The notes beneath the pieces are model-generated. The model searched no databases, had not been told where the DNA came from, and worked only from the letters and a program-made list of their open reading frames with translations. A DNA stretch of 64,000 bases from Clavelina lepadiformis. Taxonomy: Eukaryota; Chordata; Ascidiacea; Aplousobranchia; Clavelinidae. The stretch lies in NCBI RefSeq assembly GCF_947623445.1, contig NC_135242.1, positions 18,042,001 to 18,106,000 on the forward strand, given 5' to 3'. Every line of letters starts with the position of its first letter. The stretch's first letter is position 1. Positions 48,172-59,660 of this stretch are shown in pieces. The position numbers and the translations under genes are program-made.

Positions 48172-49651
48172 TGTAGGCTACTGTTTTTAAATACATTTTC
48201 AGAAATACTTTTCGGCTTCTATTTTATGAACTTTTTGCATTTGTCCTTTTGTCCATTTGTTTTATTACTTTTCACCTATATGTCATTTTGTTTGTCCAAC
48301 TATATCGTAGTCGTAATGAATCGAGTCTGTGAAATGACTTAGGTCAGATTCGAGTGACTTTTGCAATGACTTGACTTGATTCCGGTTGGTAAATTTTTGT
48401 TGATTAGGCAAATTTTACCATCAAAGTAAAACGAATTTTTCCAAACGCGTTATTATGATGTATAAGTTATTTGTCTATTCTATACGAACGCATACGGCCC
48501 AGCAAAATCAAGCAAATTTTAAATTGTACACAAATTGCACCTTGCATAAATAGTTATATATATAAAGAGTGGTTGCCTGTTTTTATTAAACTAACCCGGC
48601 GTTCTTCTCTGTCTCACAACTGTTATTGCACTCCATCGTAAAAGAAACCTCAGTATCCACAATTTGGGCAATTGCTTGAAATGTTTTACCATGTTTTTGA
48701 GATCTCAAATATATCTTTCTGTAAAGTTTGGATACTTTTTATTATTTTCCGTTAAATTTTATATACGTTGCGAGATTATTTCGAAAGCTCCTTAGATTGA
48801 ACTTCAAAAAAAACCACCGGTACCTGAAAAAACTTCATGTCATGTGTTACAAAGCACAAAAACTTTGTCGATTTGATTATTTAGCAAACTCATCATAGGG
48901 AATGTTCAAAGTGAAAGTGGGGCACAAACTCAATTCTAATTAGGCAAGAGTATCGAATGCTAAAACAAAGGTGAGAACGGCAAACCTAAAAACATAATAA
49001 AAATATTGAAATATACAAACAACCACAAACGATTACACAACAGTATCAAAAACACATTAATTTCACATTTCATGTAAACACTTTAGTAGGAGTTTTCGTC
49101 CATTACAAATGGGATTTCTACCGCCGGGATTTTGCAGGTAAACATGTGTTTATGTTTGAATTTTCAATACACCGTCTCAAATACGATCAGTGATCGCCCT
49201 GCTTCAACGGAGCTGACGTGTTACTGGTTTTACATGACAAGTAACGATCGATATCTTTAAATAGTTTAAAATTGATCAATTTTTAGTGGGTTAAAATCAA
49301 TTTAATTTTCAGCAAAAAATTAGCTAAATGTAAAAAACAGCTATTTTACTACTGCCATTTAAATCATCGCTATAATGTCAGCTATACCAAGTACCTCATG
49401 GTAAAAACAAAATAACGTGATGTGCTTTACTGGACACAGTAATCAGTTTATCAACTTGCATATATAATCTTTTATAATAAATGTAATTTACAAATTTCGA
49501 TAAGTTCTATGTAGTATAATCGAAGAAGCAACTGCATAAATATTTTAGCTTTTCATTGTCGTAAGTATAAGAAACTAAAACAGTTGTTCTGAGCACTATA
49601 AGCTTTCAATCACCCTGCAGTGTAATAAAAAGACTTATAAAGTTTCTTTCA
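48172..49651. other. Intergenic between tail-to-tail FUT-B and FUT-C, no gene
   Basis: AT-rich sequence without a recognisable gene or structured repeat. FUT-B (+) and FUT-C (-) converge on it, so it should contain the FUT-C polyadenylation site. I did not find a clear AATAAA close to the FUT-C stop. Confidence 0.45.
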
Positions 49652-52600
49652 TTAATAATTCACAAGACAATCCTTGCTAAGTGGTCCGTAAAACCACTCC
49701 CTTAAAGAAGTCACAACACGTGGTGTCGATGGATGTCCAAACAAAGGTATTGAAGAATACCTTTCCGAATAGAACGGATTAAATAAATTGTCTACATTGA
49801 TTCCGTGTAAAACACGACATAATTGACATAAACTGGTGCTTCTACCATAATTAGGCATTTCTTCAGGTTTCATTGTTCTCCATTTCATGTATTCTTTATA
49901 GGCTGTCGCATTTTTATCTAAATATTTTAGGTAATTTACTAAATTTTGCAAATTTTCAAAATCGTCCACATAAATACATGAATTTGGTGGTACAACAGCT
50001 TGGTAATCTGATTTATTAGCTCCGAAGACGACTGGAACAGCTCCTCCTTTGAAAGCATTTACAAATAGTTTTTCAGTGACGTAATCAAGACAGTGATAGC
50101 TGTTTTCAAAAGCGAAGTAGAACTTGAATTCACTGATAATTTCAAGCTGCTGCCCTCGAGGTGCTGGTTTGTTTTTTGGAAAACAACTTCCTCGTCGATC
50201 AACTGGAAGCCCAGCATTTATCAAATCCTGAACCAGTTTCATCCTGGTTTGGGCCCCTTTGGTAGCACCACAATTTGAAACTATCCAAATGACCATGGCG
50301 TTCTTTTTTGATATCAGTTGATCAAGATCTTTATTTGGATCTCCTGACCCGCTTGATTGTATATTTTGTAAAACGTCAGCTGCAGTTGAGTAGGGGTTGT
50401 ATATGTCAGAATCCTGTCTATACAAAGTACTATAAATAAGAACAAAACTCTGAGTTTGAAATTTTATGTAAGATTATTCTTTAAAACAAAATTAAATGTT
50501 ACCATTTAAGAAAGTTAGAAATACGGCAAAAAACATTGCTGTATGCAAGAATGGTGAATTCGCACTTAACCAACAAATATGTACTGAATAGGCTAATTTG
50601 GAATTTGTCGACAATTTTTTACTTCTTGTCATACACAATAAATATTCATTCACGTTTTTAGAAGTACGTAGTGCATGTATATCGAAGACTAAAAAATGTC
50701 TGAAAACTTATAACAATATCGAGCTTAGTTAGCAGCATAAGACTGTAGAGATAAGAGCTAGAATAGCATGACAACCGTGCGGCCCTATACTGTATATGTA
50801 TATACTAAGCACAAGATTATTACGAAAGTTTGGTGACCGATTTTATCGAGAAGTATTGTAAGTGAATTAATCTTTTAACGGGTAATAAATAATTTCAAAT
50901 ATCTTCTTCAACGTTCGCTTTTTGATATTTCTTGGAACAATTATCCGCTTCAAACGAATCCAACTAAATTGGGCGAAGGTGCATTAGTAATAATTCTCAT
51001 AACATTCGTGATGATACTGTAGTTTTAAAAAAATCAAAAATGTCGAAAGTGACGAAAGGAGCAAACGCGTTTGAAAGTGTCGTTAAAAAAACAGCGCTGT
51101 AACTTAACCATTCGAAAGACTTGTAAAACCATGTTGCAATTTCAAATCGCTTCAAATTGTGAACTTATCACTACAAATTATAACGGTTGTTTTACTGAGA
51201 ATTTGTTGTTCACCATCATCTGTCGAACAAACTATATGCAAACTAAAGCATAAGCAATCAAATCTTTATTTCGTCGAAACCAGAATTTCTGCGAATTTTT
51301 GGAATTTTTTTGTTGTCCGGCTACCTCCGTCTTGCAATTGGAATTAAAGTTGTTGGAAATATAGTACAGCTTGTAGAACGCCGATCAAATGTAACATAGC
51401 CTATCTTGTATTTTGATAGTTTTCTTACTAAGTAGGCTACGATTTGTTTTCGGATCTGGGAGAACTACGTAAATGTCGGTTTTTGTCAGGAGATGGTGTT
51501 TTACAGGAATTGTTTACTAAGTTTTGTGGGAGTTTTAACTACGGCTGGGACCGTGAGACAAGAATTTTCTATTCAAGTGGAACGACGAATAGAACGCAAA
51601 CATTGTCGGCAATATTTGACCCATGATCCGATATAAAGACCAAAAAGAAGAACAAAGCAGAAGCAAAATGCTGTTCTGTTGATATGCTCTTTGGTTATGT
51701 TAGGAAAACAACCTCGGAATGGGGGAGCGAATTTGATTAATCAGCTTGTTGGCTACAATAGCGTCCAATCATACATTTTTACCTGTACGTCATTGTAAGA
51801 TTGAAAACATTGTCATATTCTGATAGTTTCATTCCTCTCAATTCTCGTAGTGCCGGGGGACCTTCCATGGACCACCACACGTAATACTGGTCCGAGCGTC
51901 TCATAATTAATTAAAACAAAAATGATTTTATAAACTCTTGAAGTAACATGATTGTATTTTCTTCAACAATTTCTAACAATTGCTTGAAAACAATAAAGCC
52001 TATATATCTACCTGGTTTGTGGCATTTTGTTAAGTCGGAGCTCGTTAAAATGATACACTATGGCCTTTGTCGCCAAATCTTTTACCTAACATAAAAATAA
52101 AACTCACTTTAAAAAGAAGAGAAAAAGGTCAACCATATGAAATCATGACTATAAACTTACTTTTGCTTTATCATATGAAACGTCACATGCCCCACATTTG
52201 GATTGATCGAGATGATTTGTTGATTTAGCTCCGAATGGTGGTTCCCAAATGATGATATTGTACTGAAATGCAAAAGCATATGTTATAGGTTATAACGCCA
52301 ATAATGATTAATTGATATAGTAGCATACCATAATAAGATTAATACTGCTATAGCTGAGAGTTTATGAATTGATTCTATACGTTTGTTTTCTTATTTGTTG
52401 GCGTTAATATCATTAAACTGTTATTAATATTATTTTATTATCATGTTTACAGTAAAAAACATTTGCCATTTGCCTTCGAAAAATATGAATCAACCACATC
52501 GCGTTTCAATTACCTGTTCAGTAACGTTGAACAAAACTTCATGGACCTTTTGTGAGAGACCGACAAGAGTTTGCATTAAATCCAATTTAGCACTTTTGCC

Positions 52601-52819
52601 TTGTTCTAACTCGGTTCTTGCTGACGTTCGAGTGTCATTGAGTTGGTTTTTCGAGTTGTTAGGCGATGTCAGCTTCTTAGGCCAACCAGACGTCGCGTGT
52701 TGTTTTTTGTGAAATTTGGTGAAATTCTCAGTTGAACGATAGTTGTGATAAATGTACAGGAATGTCGTCGCAAGTATGATGAAAACAACCAATGTCTTGC
52801 TTGTAACGGGCTTTTCCAT
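49652..52819 (-). CDS. GT10 alpha-1,3-fucosyltransferase FUT-C (5 exons, 454 aa)
   Basis: Third intact fucosyltransferase, inverted relative to the others. Exons in coding order: 52514-52819, 52161-52262, 52012-52085, 51783-51899, 49652-50417. Starts MEKPVTSKTLVVFIILATTF, a type II anchor. A GTG three bases upstream is not the start. The same GT10 blocks are present (WEPPFGAKSTNHLDQ, TMTYRQDSDI, FYFAFENSYHCLDYVTEKL, CQLCRVLHG). Exons 2, 4 and 5 are nearly identical in DNA to FUT-A, but exon 1, exon 3 (about 23 of 74 bases differ) and all introns are not. The last intron is 1.37 kb against 0.21 kb in FUT-A and FUT-B. This pattern suggests partial gene conversion from a FUT-A-like donor. Confidence 0.9.
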
Positions 52820-53329
52820 CACTTTTATAAACTACAATGTTGGGGCTAAGTGCAGTACATAAGGTCTATTTATTGGACGTTATTGTTTAAATCTTGAACA
52901 AAATGTCTGGTAACTAATACATATCTCATCAAATTGAGATTTATGTTGCATAGTAGAAAATTGAACAAAAAACAAATTATTTTGGTATGCTTAAATCCCA
53001 GCAAATCAATAAAACTTCAACTTAAAGCTTAATTCTTAAACTCTGCCTCACTGTTTGCAAGTTGATTCATTACCTATAACGCACAGCATATATACATTAT
53101 GTTTCAGAAGTGTGAAGACGTTCTAGATGCCCTTTTCTGTAGGCGAGCACAAATGCAATCCATATTAATTTAACCTGTCTGAACCTGATATCAAACTGAC
53201 TTTTGTACTTTGAACCTGTAGTGTAATTTAAAAAGCGGAAAGGCATGATTTGACTAGGTCTAGTTCGTTCACTTATGTACTGTATGCCATTTATATCTTT
53301 AGTATTTAGTCACAGACTTTAGTCATAAA
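52820..53329. other. FUT-C upstream flank, no gene
   Basis: Should contain the FUT-C promoter. It does not match the FUT-B or FUT-D upstream regions by eye, which suggests independent regulation. No TATA box was assigned. Confidence 0.4.
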
Positions 53330-53902
53330 TGTTGGTAAAAACTTATTTTAAAAACTGCACACAAAATAAACGTCGACTTAAAGTTGAAATTAAGGGCAGG
53401 AAGCATTACTATAAAAGCAGAATAGAGAAAACGCCCTGTCACCAACACTCACTAACCGAACTGCTTGATTTTTTTCAAAAACACTCTAGAAGGAAACGAC
53501 GGTAACTCCATACAAATAGCGGGGGAGGTCGGTGCGTTATTAGTCCAAGCAACAAATGCGACAAAACTAATCACAATAATACAATGATGCAAAACACAAA
53601 ACTTTGAAATGATAAATGAAATAAACCATTTGAGTACACAAGAAAAAATACAAAAACAAACGAAACGAAACAATGCACTAACGACACAAAATAAATGCGT
53701 GAACAGTAAAACAAAATGTGTCGAATTCCAACAAGTGCACACACACAAATTAAATAAAGTAAGCTATAAGAATAAACATAGCAACAATAGAGTCGCATTT
53801 GTTTGATACAGCTCCACAATGGCATCCTTCCGCTTAATCAAGCACGGTAGAGGTATAAGTGGTGGGAGTACGTCAGGAAAACAAATAATAATAATCGAAT
53901 CA
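53330..53902. repeat. Left copy of a 0.57-kb direct repeat (LTR-like)
   Basis: Begins TGTTGGT and ends AATCGAATCA, giving TG...CA ends as in LTRs. It is highly similar to 54907-55479. It contains ACTATAAAAGCAGAAT, which could be a TATA box, and short runs rich in CACACA and AAACAAAC. No flanking duplication, primer-binding site or polypurine tract was found, so retroviral-type LTR identity is unproven. Confidence 0.6.
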
Positions 53903-54906
53903 TCATCGAACACTCCAAAAGGAAATGACAGGAATTCGATACGATTGGTGGGGTAAACCGGTGGCGTCATTAGTCTTGCACAAGGAAAAAAATACAAAAA
54001 CAAACAAAACCAATCAACAAACGACACAAAATAAATGCGTAAGCACTAAAACACAAAGTTCCAAATTCCAACAAGTGCACACACACACAGATTGGATAAA
54101 GTATAAAAATAAACATAGCAACAAAATAGTCACATTTATTACACACCCCGTCCCCAGACTCATTGTCACCGGATAGTGTTTTTTCGACATCAGGGTAGGA
54201 TCTTGGATGTCGCCAGATTCTTTGTGGCTTGGGCGAACTGCTTGCCCCTTCTTCATTTGCCAACATCGCTTCGTTTTCCACACAAATTTCACGATCGACA
54301 GGCACGTCGTTTACAAAATCAAGGTTTGGCGAGTGTTATTTTGTTGGGTCGCTTACTTGACACTCTTTCTCCCGTTCTTGGTGATATGACGGAAAATCCT
54401 CTAAGTTGTATATCCTACTCAGCTGATGACTGCTGGCAACCTCAGCTTCTTTCGCGTCAGAGCGAACAGTGACGGAACGCCAGCAGAACGATAACAATCT
54501 TCCGCTTCACATGGCAATCCGAAGAAAAACTGCGCCTCCTCCATTCTCATATCATAGGCGTCTTTTGTTCTGTCGTTTCAACCCCAGAGAAGATCAGTCA
54601 ACAGACGTTAAAACAAATGTTTCCTAGTGTCCTTATTTGCGTTTACACTCGCGCAAAACAATTAAGAAGTTTTAAAACCAAGTTAAAATTTTGGGCTATT
54701 TAAAACGGGACCCAGAGAATACAGACAATTAAAAACCATATCGATAAAATACTTGACATTTAAAAGTTCTTACCTCAGTTCGGCTGTGACTGAAACGGTT
54801 GAAGCTACCCTGGCGCGCACGCCAATTTGTTACGTGATGCATAAGTGCCTAAGCCAGGTCTGCAGCTACTTTCAAGGCGAACCGTCGCATCAAAGTCACA
54901 CTTGAG
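53903..54906. other. Spacer between direct repeats, with a diverged third partial copy
   Basis: The first 250 bp are a worn copy of the middle of the flanking repeats (AAATACAAAAACAAAC, ATAAATGCGT, CCAACAAGTGCACACACA). The rest is GC-richer. On the - strand, 54305 downwards opens a frame starting MPVDREICVENEAMLANEEG that could be a fragment of an element-encoded protein; I do not recognise it. Confidence 0.5.
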
Positions 54907-55479
54907 TGTTGGTGAGAACTTACATTCGAAAACTGCACACATAATAGACGTCGACTTAAAGTTGAAATTAAGGGCAGGAAACATTACTATAAAAGTCGAG
55001 TACAGAAAACGCCCTATCACCAGCACTCACTAACCGAACTGCTTGATTTTTTTCAAAAACACTCTAGAAGGAAACGACGGTAACTCCATACAAATAGCGG
55101 GAGAGGCCGGTGGCGTTATTAGTCCACGTAACAAATGCGGCAAAACTAATCACAATAATACGACGCAAAACACAAAACTTTCAAACGATAAATGAGATAA
55201 ACCATTTGAGTACACAAGAAAAAATACAAAAACAAACGAAACGAAACAATGCACTAACGACATCAAATAAATGCGTGAACAGTAAAACAAAATGTGTCGA
55301 ATTCCAACAAGTGCACACACACAAATTAAATAAAGTAAGCTATAAGAATAAACATAGCAACAATAGAGTCGCATTTGTTTGATACAGCTCCACAATGGTA
55401 TCCATCTGCTTAATCAAGCACGGTAGAGGTATAAGTGGTGGAAGTACTTCAGGAAAACAAATAATAATTAATCGAATCA
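54907..55479. repeat. Right copy of the 0.57-kb direct repeat (LTR-like)
   Basis: Direct repeat of 53330-53902 with scattered substitutions and small indels, with the same TGTTGGT start and AATCGAATCA end. The TATA-like ACTATAAAAGTCGAGT and the GAACTGCTTGATTTTTTTC block are conserved. Confidence 0.62.
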
Positions 55480-55814
55480 GCTTTTACGCCTTTTTTACTT
55501 TTTTTGCTGTCCAAAAGGCGTAATATTAAATAAATACTGTGCAGTTTAACAAAGGAAATCGACGTTGCATTCGTATTTTACGACATACAATATACACGCA
55601 TAATCTGCTGTTGCTGCTGAAAACTGGAATGGTAACCAAAAAGTGTTTTCGTTGGCAGAATTTTTTTAAATTAAGTCTAAAACAAAAACACACACACACA
55701 TATACAGCAAGATAATCACATAGAACACAAATAGAGTTAAATCGAGCATTTCATCGCATTCTTAAGTTGATTTCTAGGGATTGAACGAATGTTACAAATT
55801 GAAGTAGATATTAT

Positions 55815-56224
55815 CAGGCTTGTCCATGGGAATGGGATTCCCACGGGAATCCCATGGGAAATGTCCCATGGGATGGGATGGGATGGAACAGCACGAATTG
55901 CAATTCCCATGACATTGAAAATTTGCTAAATGAGCACAGTGACTCGGAATATGAGTACCAATGATAATAAATTGTCATAGATAGACAACTTTTCTGAACT
56001 TTAAAGTTAACAAAGTCAATAAATTTTGTCGTTTTGTATCTCTCTTTGTACATGTAGTCAATTCTAATAGACATTAGACTTAAATTTCCATAAATTTAAT
56101 AACATTTATTGAATTGTATTTTGATGGGATGGCATGGGATGGGATGGGATGGGATGGGACAGGCATGAATTGCTATGGGATAGGATGGGATGGGACAGAA
56201 AAAAATGTCCCATGGACAAGCCTG
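55815..56224. mobile_element. hAT-type MITE (410 bp) rich in GGGAT repeats
   Basis: Perfect inverted ends CAGGCTTGTCCATGGGA and an exact 8-bp duplication GATATTAT (55807-55814 and 56225-56232). Both subterminal regions carry runs of ATGGG/GGGAT pentamers. No coding capacity. The intactness of ends and duplication suggests recent movement. Confidence 0.95.
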
Positions 56225-56232
56225 GATATTAT

Positions 56233-59200
56233 TCTTCTTGTATAATTGGTACGACTGTAATAAATTATACTGTAGTTATGGCATTTTGAATTACTACTGG
56301 CCAAACACCAGAAAATGTTAAATTCAACTGAATCTAAAATGTAATTATACTCTCTTAGTCTAAATAAATATTATACTAATGCTTTAGCTGGTTATAATAT
56401 GTTATAATGTTGTGTCCGTAATAGTTTTTGTAATTCTTTTAACAAGTCCTATTTTGTTTGGAATTATTTAGGATGGGCTTTCTGGTGTACATTAGGATGT
56501 ATACAATCTTGGATGCATAACATTACCATGAAGATATACCGAAGCCACGTTGTCGGCTATCCATGTACATGACATGGCAAAGTAAACATATTATCTGACT
56601 CCGATGCTTTCCAACGCAATGTAATATAGGTCTGTATGTTATTACAATTTAAAGTAATCGTGTTCAGTATTACTGTGAGATAAGTTTGGATCGTTAACTT
56701 GGTTTCAAAATGTTCTCTCTCTTTTGGAGATGTCACCTATTTGTGAAATCACGTTTTAGAAAACCGGACGTATAGGCTATAGTACCGACGAAAAACGAGA
56801 ATAAAAGTTTGAAGGGGCTGCAAGTAAACGATTTACAACGTGCTTCGAAAATTGCCAACTTGGTTTGAAGGCAGCCTGTAGCCGAGATTTGCTTTAATTT
56901 GTTTAAACACACGGGACTTATATTTTTGCGAATAGCAAAATCAACGAATTGCAAAGGTTAAATTTGGGAACGGCAGTCGACTTATATAAATAGTATTAGT
57001 CAGGCGTTCTATCTATTCTAGCGCATTGACAGCACAAGGATCCCGAAAAATGGTTCAACTGACGATGAACTTGAACAAGAGACCTTGTGAATCGACCAAC
57101 AAGCTAGATGCAGAAAGTTGAAGCCCTAACAACGCGGAAATGGAAGCGTCCAAACTAAGGCAGACGCGTAGGGATAAGTGTTTTGACAGACTGGTTTGAT
57201 CTATGTAGATCTGGCTGGTAGTCTTATTGGTGATTGTCGGGCGTTCCAAATTTCACATGATATGTTGTATCAACACCGTTTTAGGTGACATCAGAGCTGT
57301 AAACGGGCCTTATGTTGTTAACCCGAACCCTAACATTTATTTCAAGCTCAAATTAAGTCCGAAAGTTAATGTTACTGAATGAACCAAAGCCATCTTTTGA
57401 TACCATTCTTTGACTGTCATCCTTTTCTAGTTTGCGCTTTGCGAGAATTTTTTAGCACTATGCGCGCATGCACTTTCGTGTAAAGAAAGTGAAATTACGT
57501 GATGAAAATGTCTTGGCTGTGGCAGAATGTGAGTATAAATTCGGGCTCGAATCTAGTCCGATTTTTTTTTCAAGCTTAAACCTGAAACCAAACTCGACCC
57601 GAAAAGCGAAAAGATTTACAACTCTGGGTGACATTGAAAATATTTTTAATCTTTTTCAAGTTCGTGGCAAAAAATATAGGTTGCCAAATTCTAAAGCACG
57701 TCATAGGCCTATTGATAATTATTTATCGTCCTAAGCAATCAGGTGTAGCAGTAGGCCTATGTATATATTGTTTTGTTGTTACATGTGTAAAGCAATTAAA
57801 CCTTGAATGTCAGTTTAATTACTACTACAGTAGTAATTAGTAGTATGGATAGATATACAAATTTGTGTAAGATTAAACTTGACAAAATGACAAATTAGTT
57901 TGCTTTAGGAAATGCTTATACATTCAAACACACATGCAATAAAAAGAAGCAATGCGCTATTCTCATAAGCTAGTTTGTTAGTTGCTGTGTCGTTTTTCTA
58001 TTTTATAACTTCAAGAATTTTCGCCTCATAACAGGTGGCGTTGTTATAGTGAAGTTTAGACGTTCGGGTCAGCTTGAACTATTGGATCCCTTCTTTACCA
58101 TAAATTTATAAATCAGTGAGGTAGGATATTAGCATTGCGTTGACAGGGGGTGGGCAATTTTTTAAACTTCTTGGTATTTAATTCCCTTATAAGGCCACCC
58201 AGCCCAAAATGCGCATAGCGCAAAAATTGTGTTTTTAAGCCTTATAAACCGCTTCAAACGCCTGGAAATGAATTATATTTCTATATTTTTGTGTACAGTA
58301 CAATTGCTGGCACTTTATGGCGTTTAATTTTGAAACGCCGTATAACCTGCTTATTATTTATTTTTAACTTGGTTATATGAAGATCTAAATACAAATGAAG
58401 AAGGGATGAAGATGCAAAAACGCCTATTTTTAATGAATATTTCCAAACATTTTTTTCTATTGATGAAATATTTTAGCTCCCCTAAAAATGGGAACGGGGC
58501 AACGCACCCTAGCCCTACCCACGTTACGCCACTGCCTCGTAATCTGTTGTATATTTTTTAATATCGTAAAACTATTATTAGTTTTAAATTTTGAAGTTGT
58601 GCGTTTTGGGTGTTGGCGCATGTGGTCTTTGGTGGCTTATTTGCCGTATTTACCTAAAGTGAATTTGTATCACTTTGTGTGAATTTACAGTATTAAAATT
58701 TACCCAAGCAGGTGCCATGACACCTAAATTTCAGCTAGTGCGCCCGAAATCTAGCAGAATGGATGCAGCCCATTACAGGTTTTGTGATCACGCGAAAAAA
58801 GTTCACTTTGTTGGGGGCAATGGTTAATCGCTTTTTCTGGGGTTCTTGACCTGCTGAAAGATAAAGCATATTGTGATGTTTTTACTGAAAATACCTTTTA
58901 AACTTTCTAGGCTTCGTTGCTTTGTCTCGTGCTGTAATACATAATTACATATGATATATGTATATAGCAAGCGGTTACAATGAAGATCGCCAAAACATTT
59001 AGTATAAACATTTTATTAATTAAAAAGCTGACAAATTTCAAACAACATCTGATCGTAATCAAAGTGAAAATGGATCGCAACCACATGGTATCTAAAGTAA
59101 AATAAAGCTAATAAAAGAAAGAGCGAAGAAAGTTGCAAAAAGGTTTTAAAGATCTGCTGCCAATAGGAGTTATGCAGCATGTCAGAATTACTCTGATCAC

Positions 59201-59467
59201 ACCCAATTTATCCTAGTTTTAGTTTTCTTATTTATAAGCATTGTCGATTGTTAAAGTTTTGTTGCTTCATGTGCGACCAGTTCAGGCAGTTGTATGTCTT
59301 AAATGATGATTAATTCCAGATAATATTTGTTTTAGGCTACCTATTATTATTCGTTTTACTTATAAACTCATAATTCTGTGGAAGTACATTTACACAAATA
59401 CACACGTACAGTTGCTAGTGGTAAGTTGTTAAATGCATTCATGTGCGTCTTGCGGTCCACATTTGAA
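56233..59467. other. 3.2 kb without a supported gene
   Basis: No protein domain recognised. A TATAAATA-like box at about 56981-56990 precedes a short frame starting at 57050 (MVQLTMNLNKRP), which stops after 23 codons and has no clear donor, so I do not call a gene. A dispersed repeat lies at about 58130-58535. Confidence 0.4.
58130..58535. repeat. Dispersed repeat, probably a worn DNA element
   Basis: Shares ordered blocks with 63480-63900: AAAATGCGC, AATT..GTTTTTA, AAACCGCTT and AAACGCC.GGAAAT. The right end reads GTTACGCCACTG and the left CATTGCGTTGAC, an imperfect inverted pair like the GGCGTAAC termini of some DNA transposons. No target duplication found. Confidence 0.45.
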
Positions 59468-59650
59468 TATCCAACTATTTTCATAGACACCCAGGTTTCG
59501 TGGGCATCTTACCGAAAACTTCAAGGATATTTTCTTTGTACGTAAATTTTATACTTTCGTTGGTTAGCATTGACTTATATACTCAATATGAGAGATATAT
59601 ATGCAGGCTTATAAACAATGTTTTTATGCATCAAATCTTAAATTAAAGGC
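59468..59650 (+). repeat. Block shared with 43893-44075
   Basis: Second copy of the GTTTCGTGGGCATCTTACCG block, directly left of the hAT element. With 62174-62690 it is the FUT-D equivalent of the FUT-B upstream region, split by the transposon. Confidence 0.85.
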
Positions 59651-59660
59651 CTATATATTA

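Noticed and set aside
56970-57130. TATA-like box followed by a short frame starting MVQLTMNLNKRP
   Set aside because: The frame stops after 23 codons without a convincing donor or homologue.
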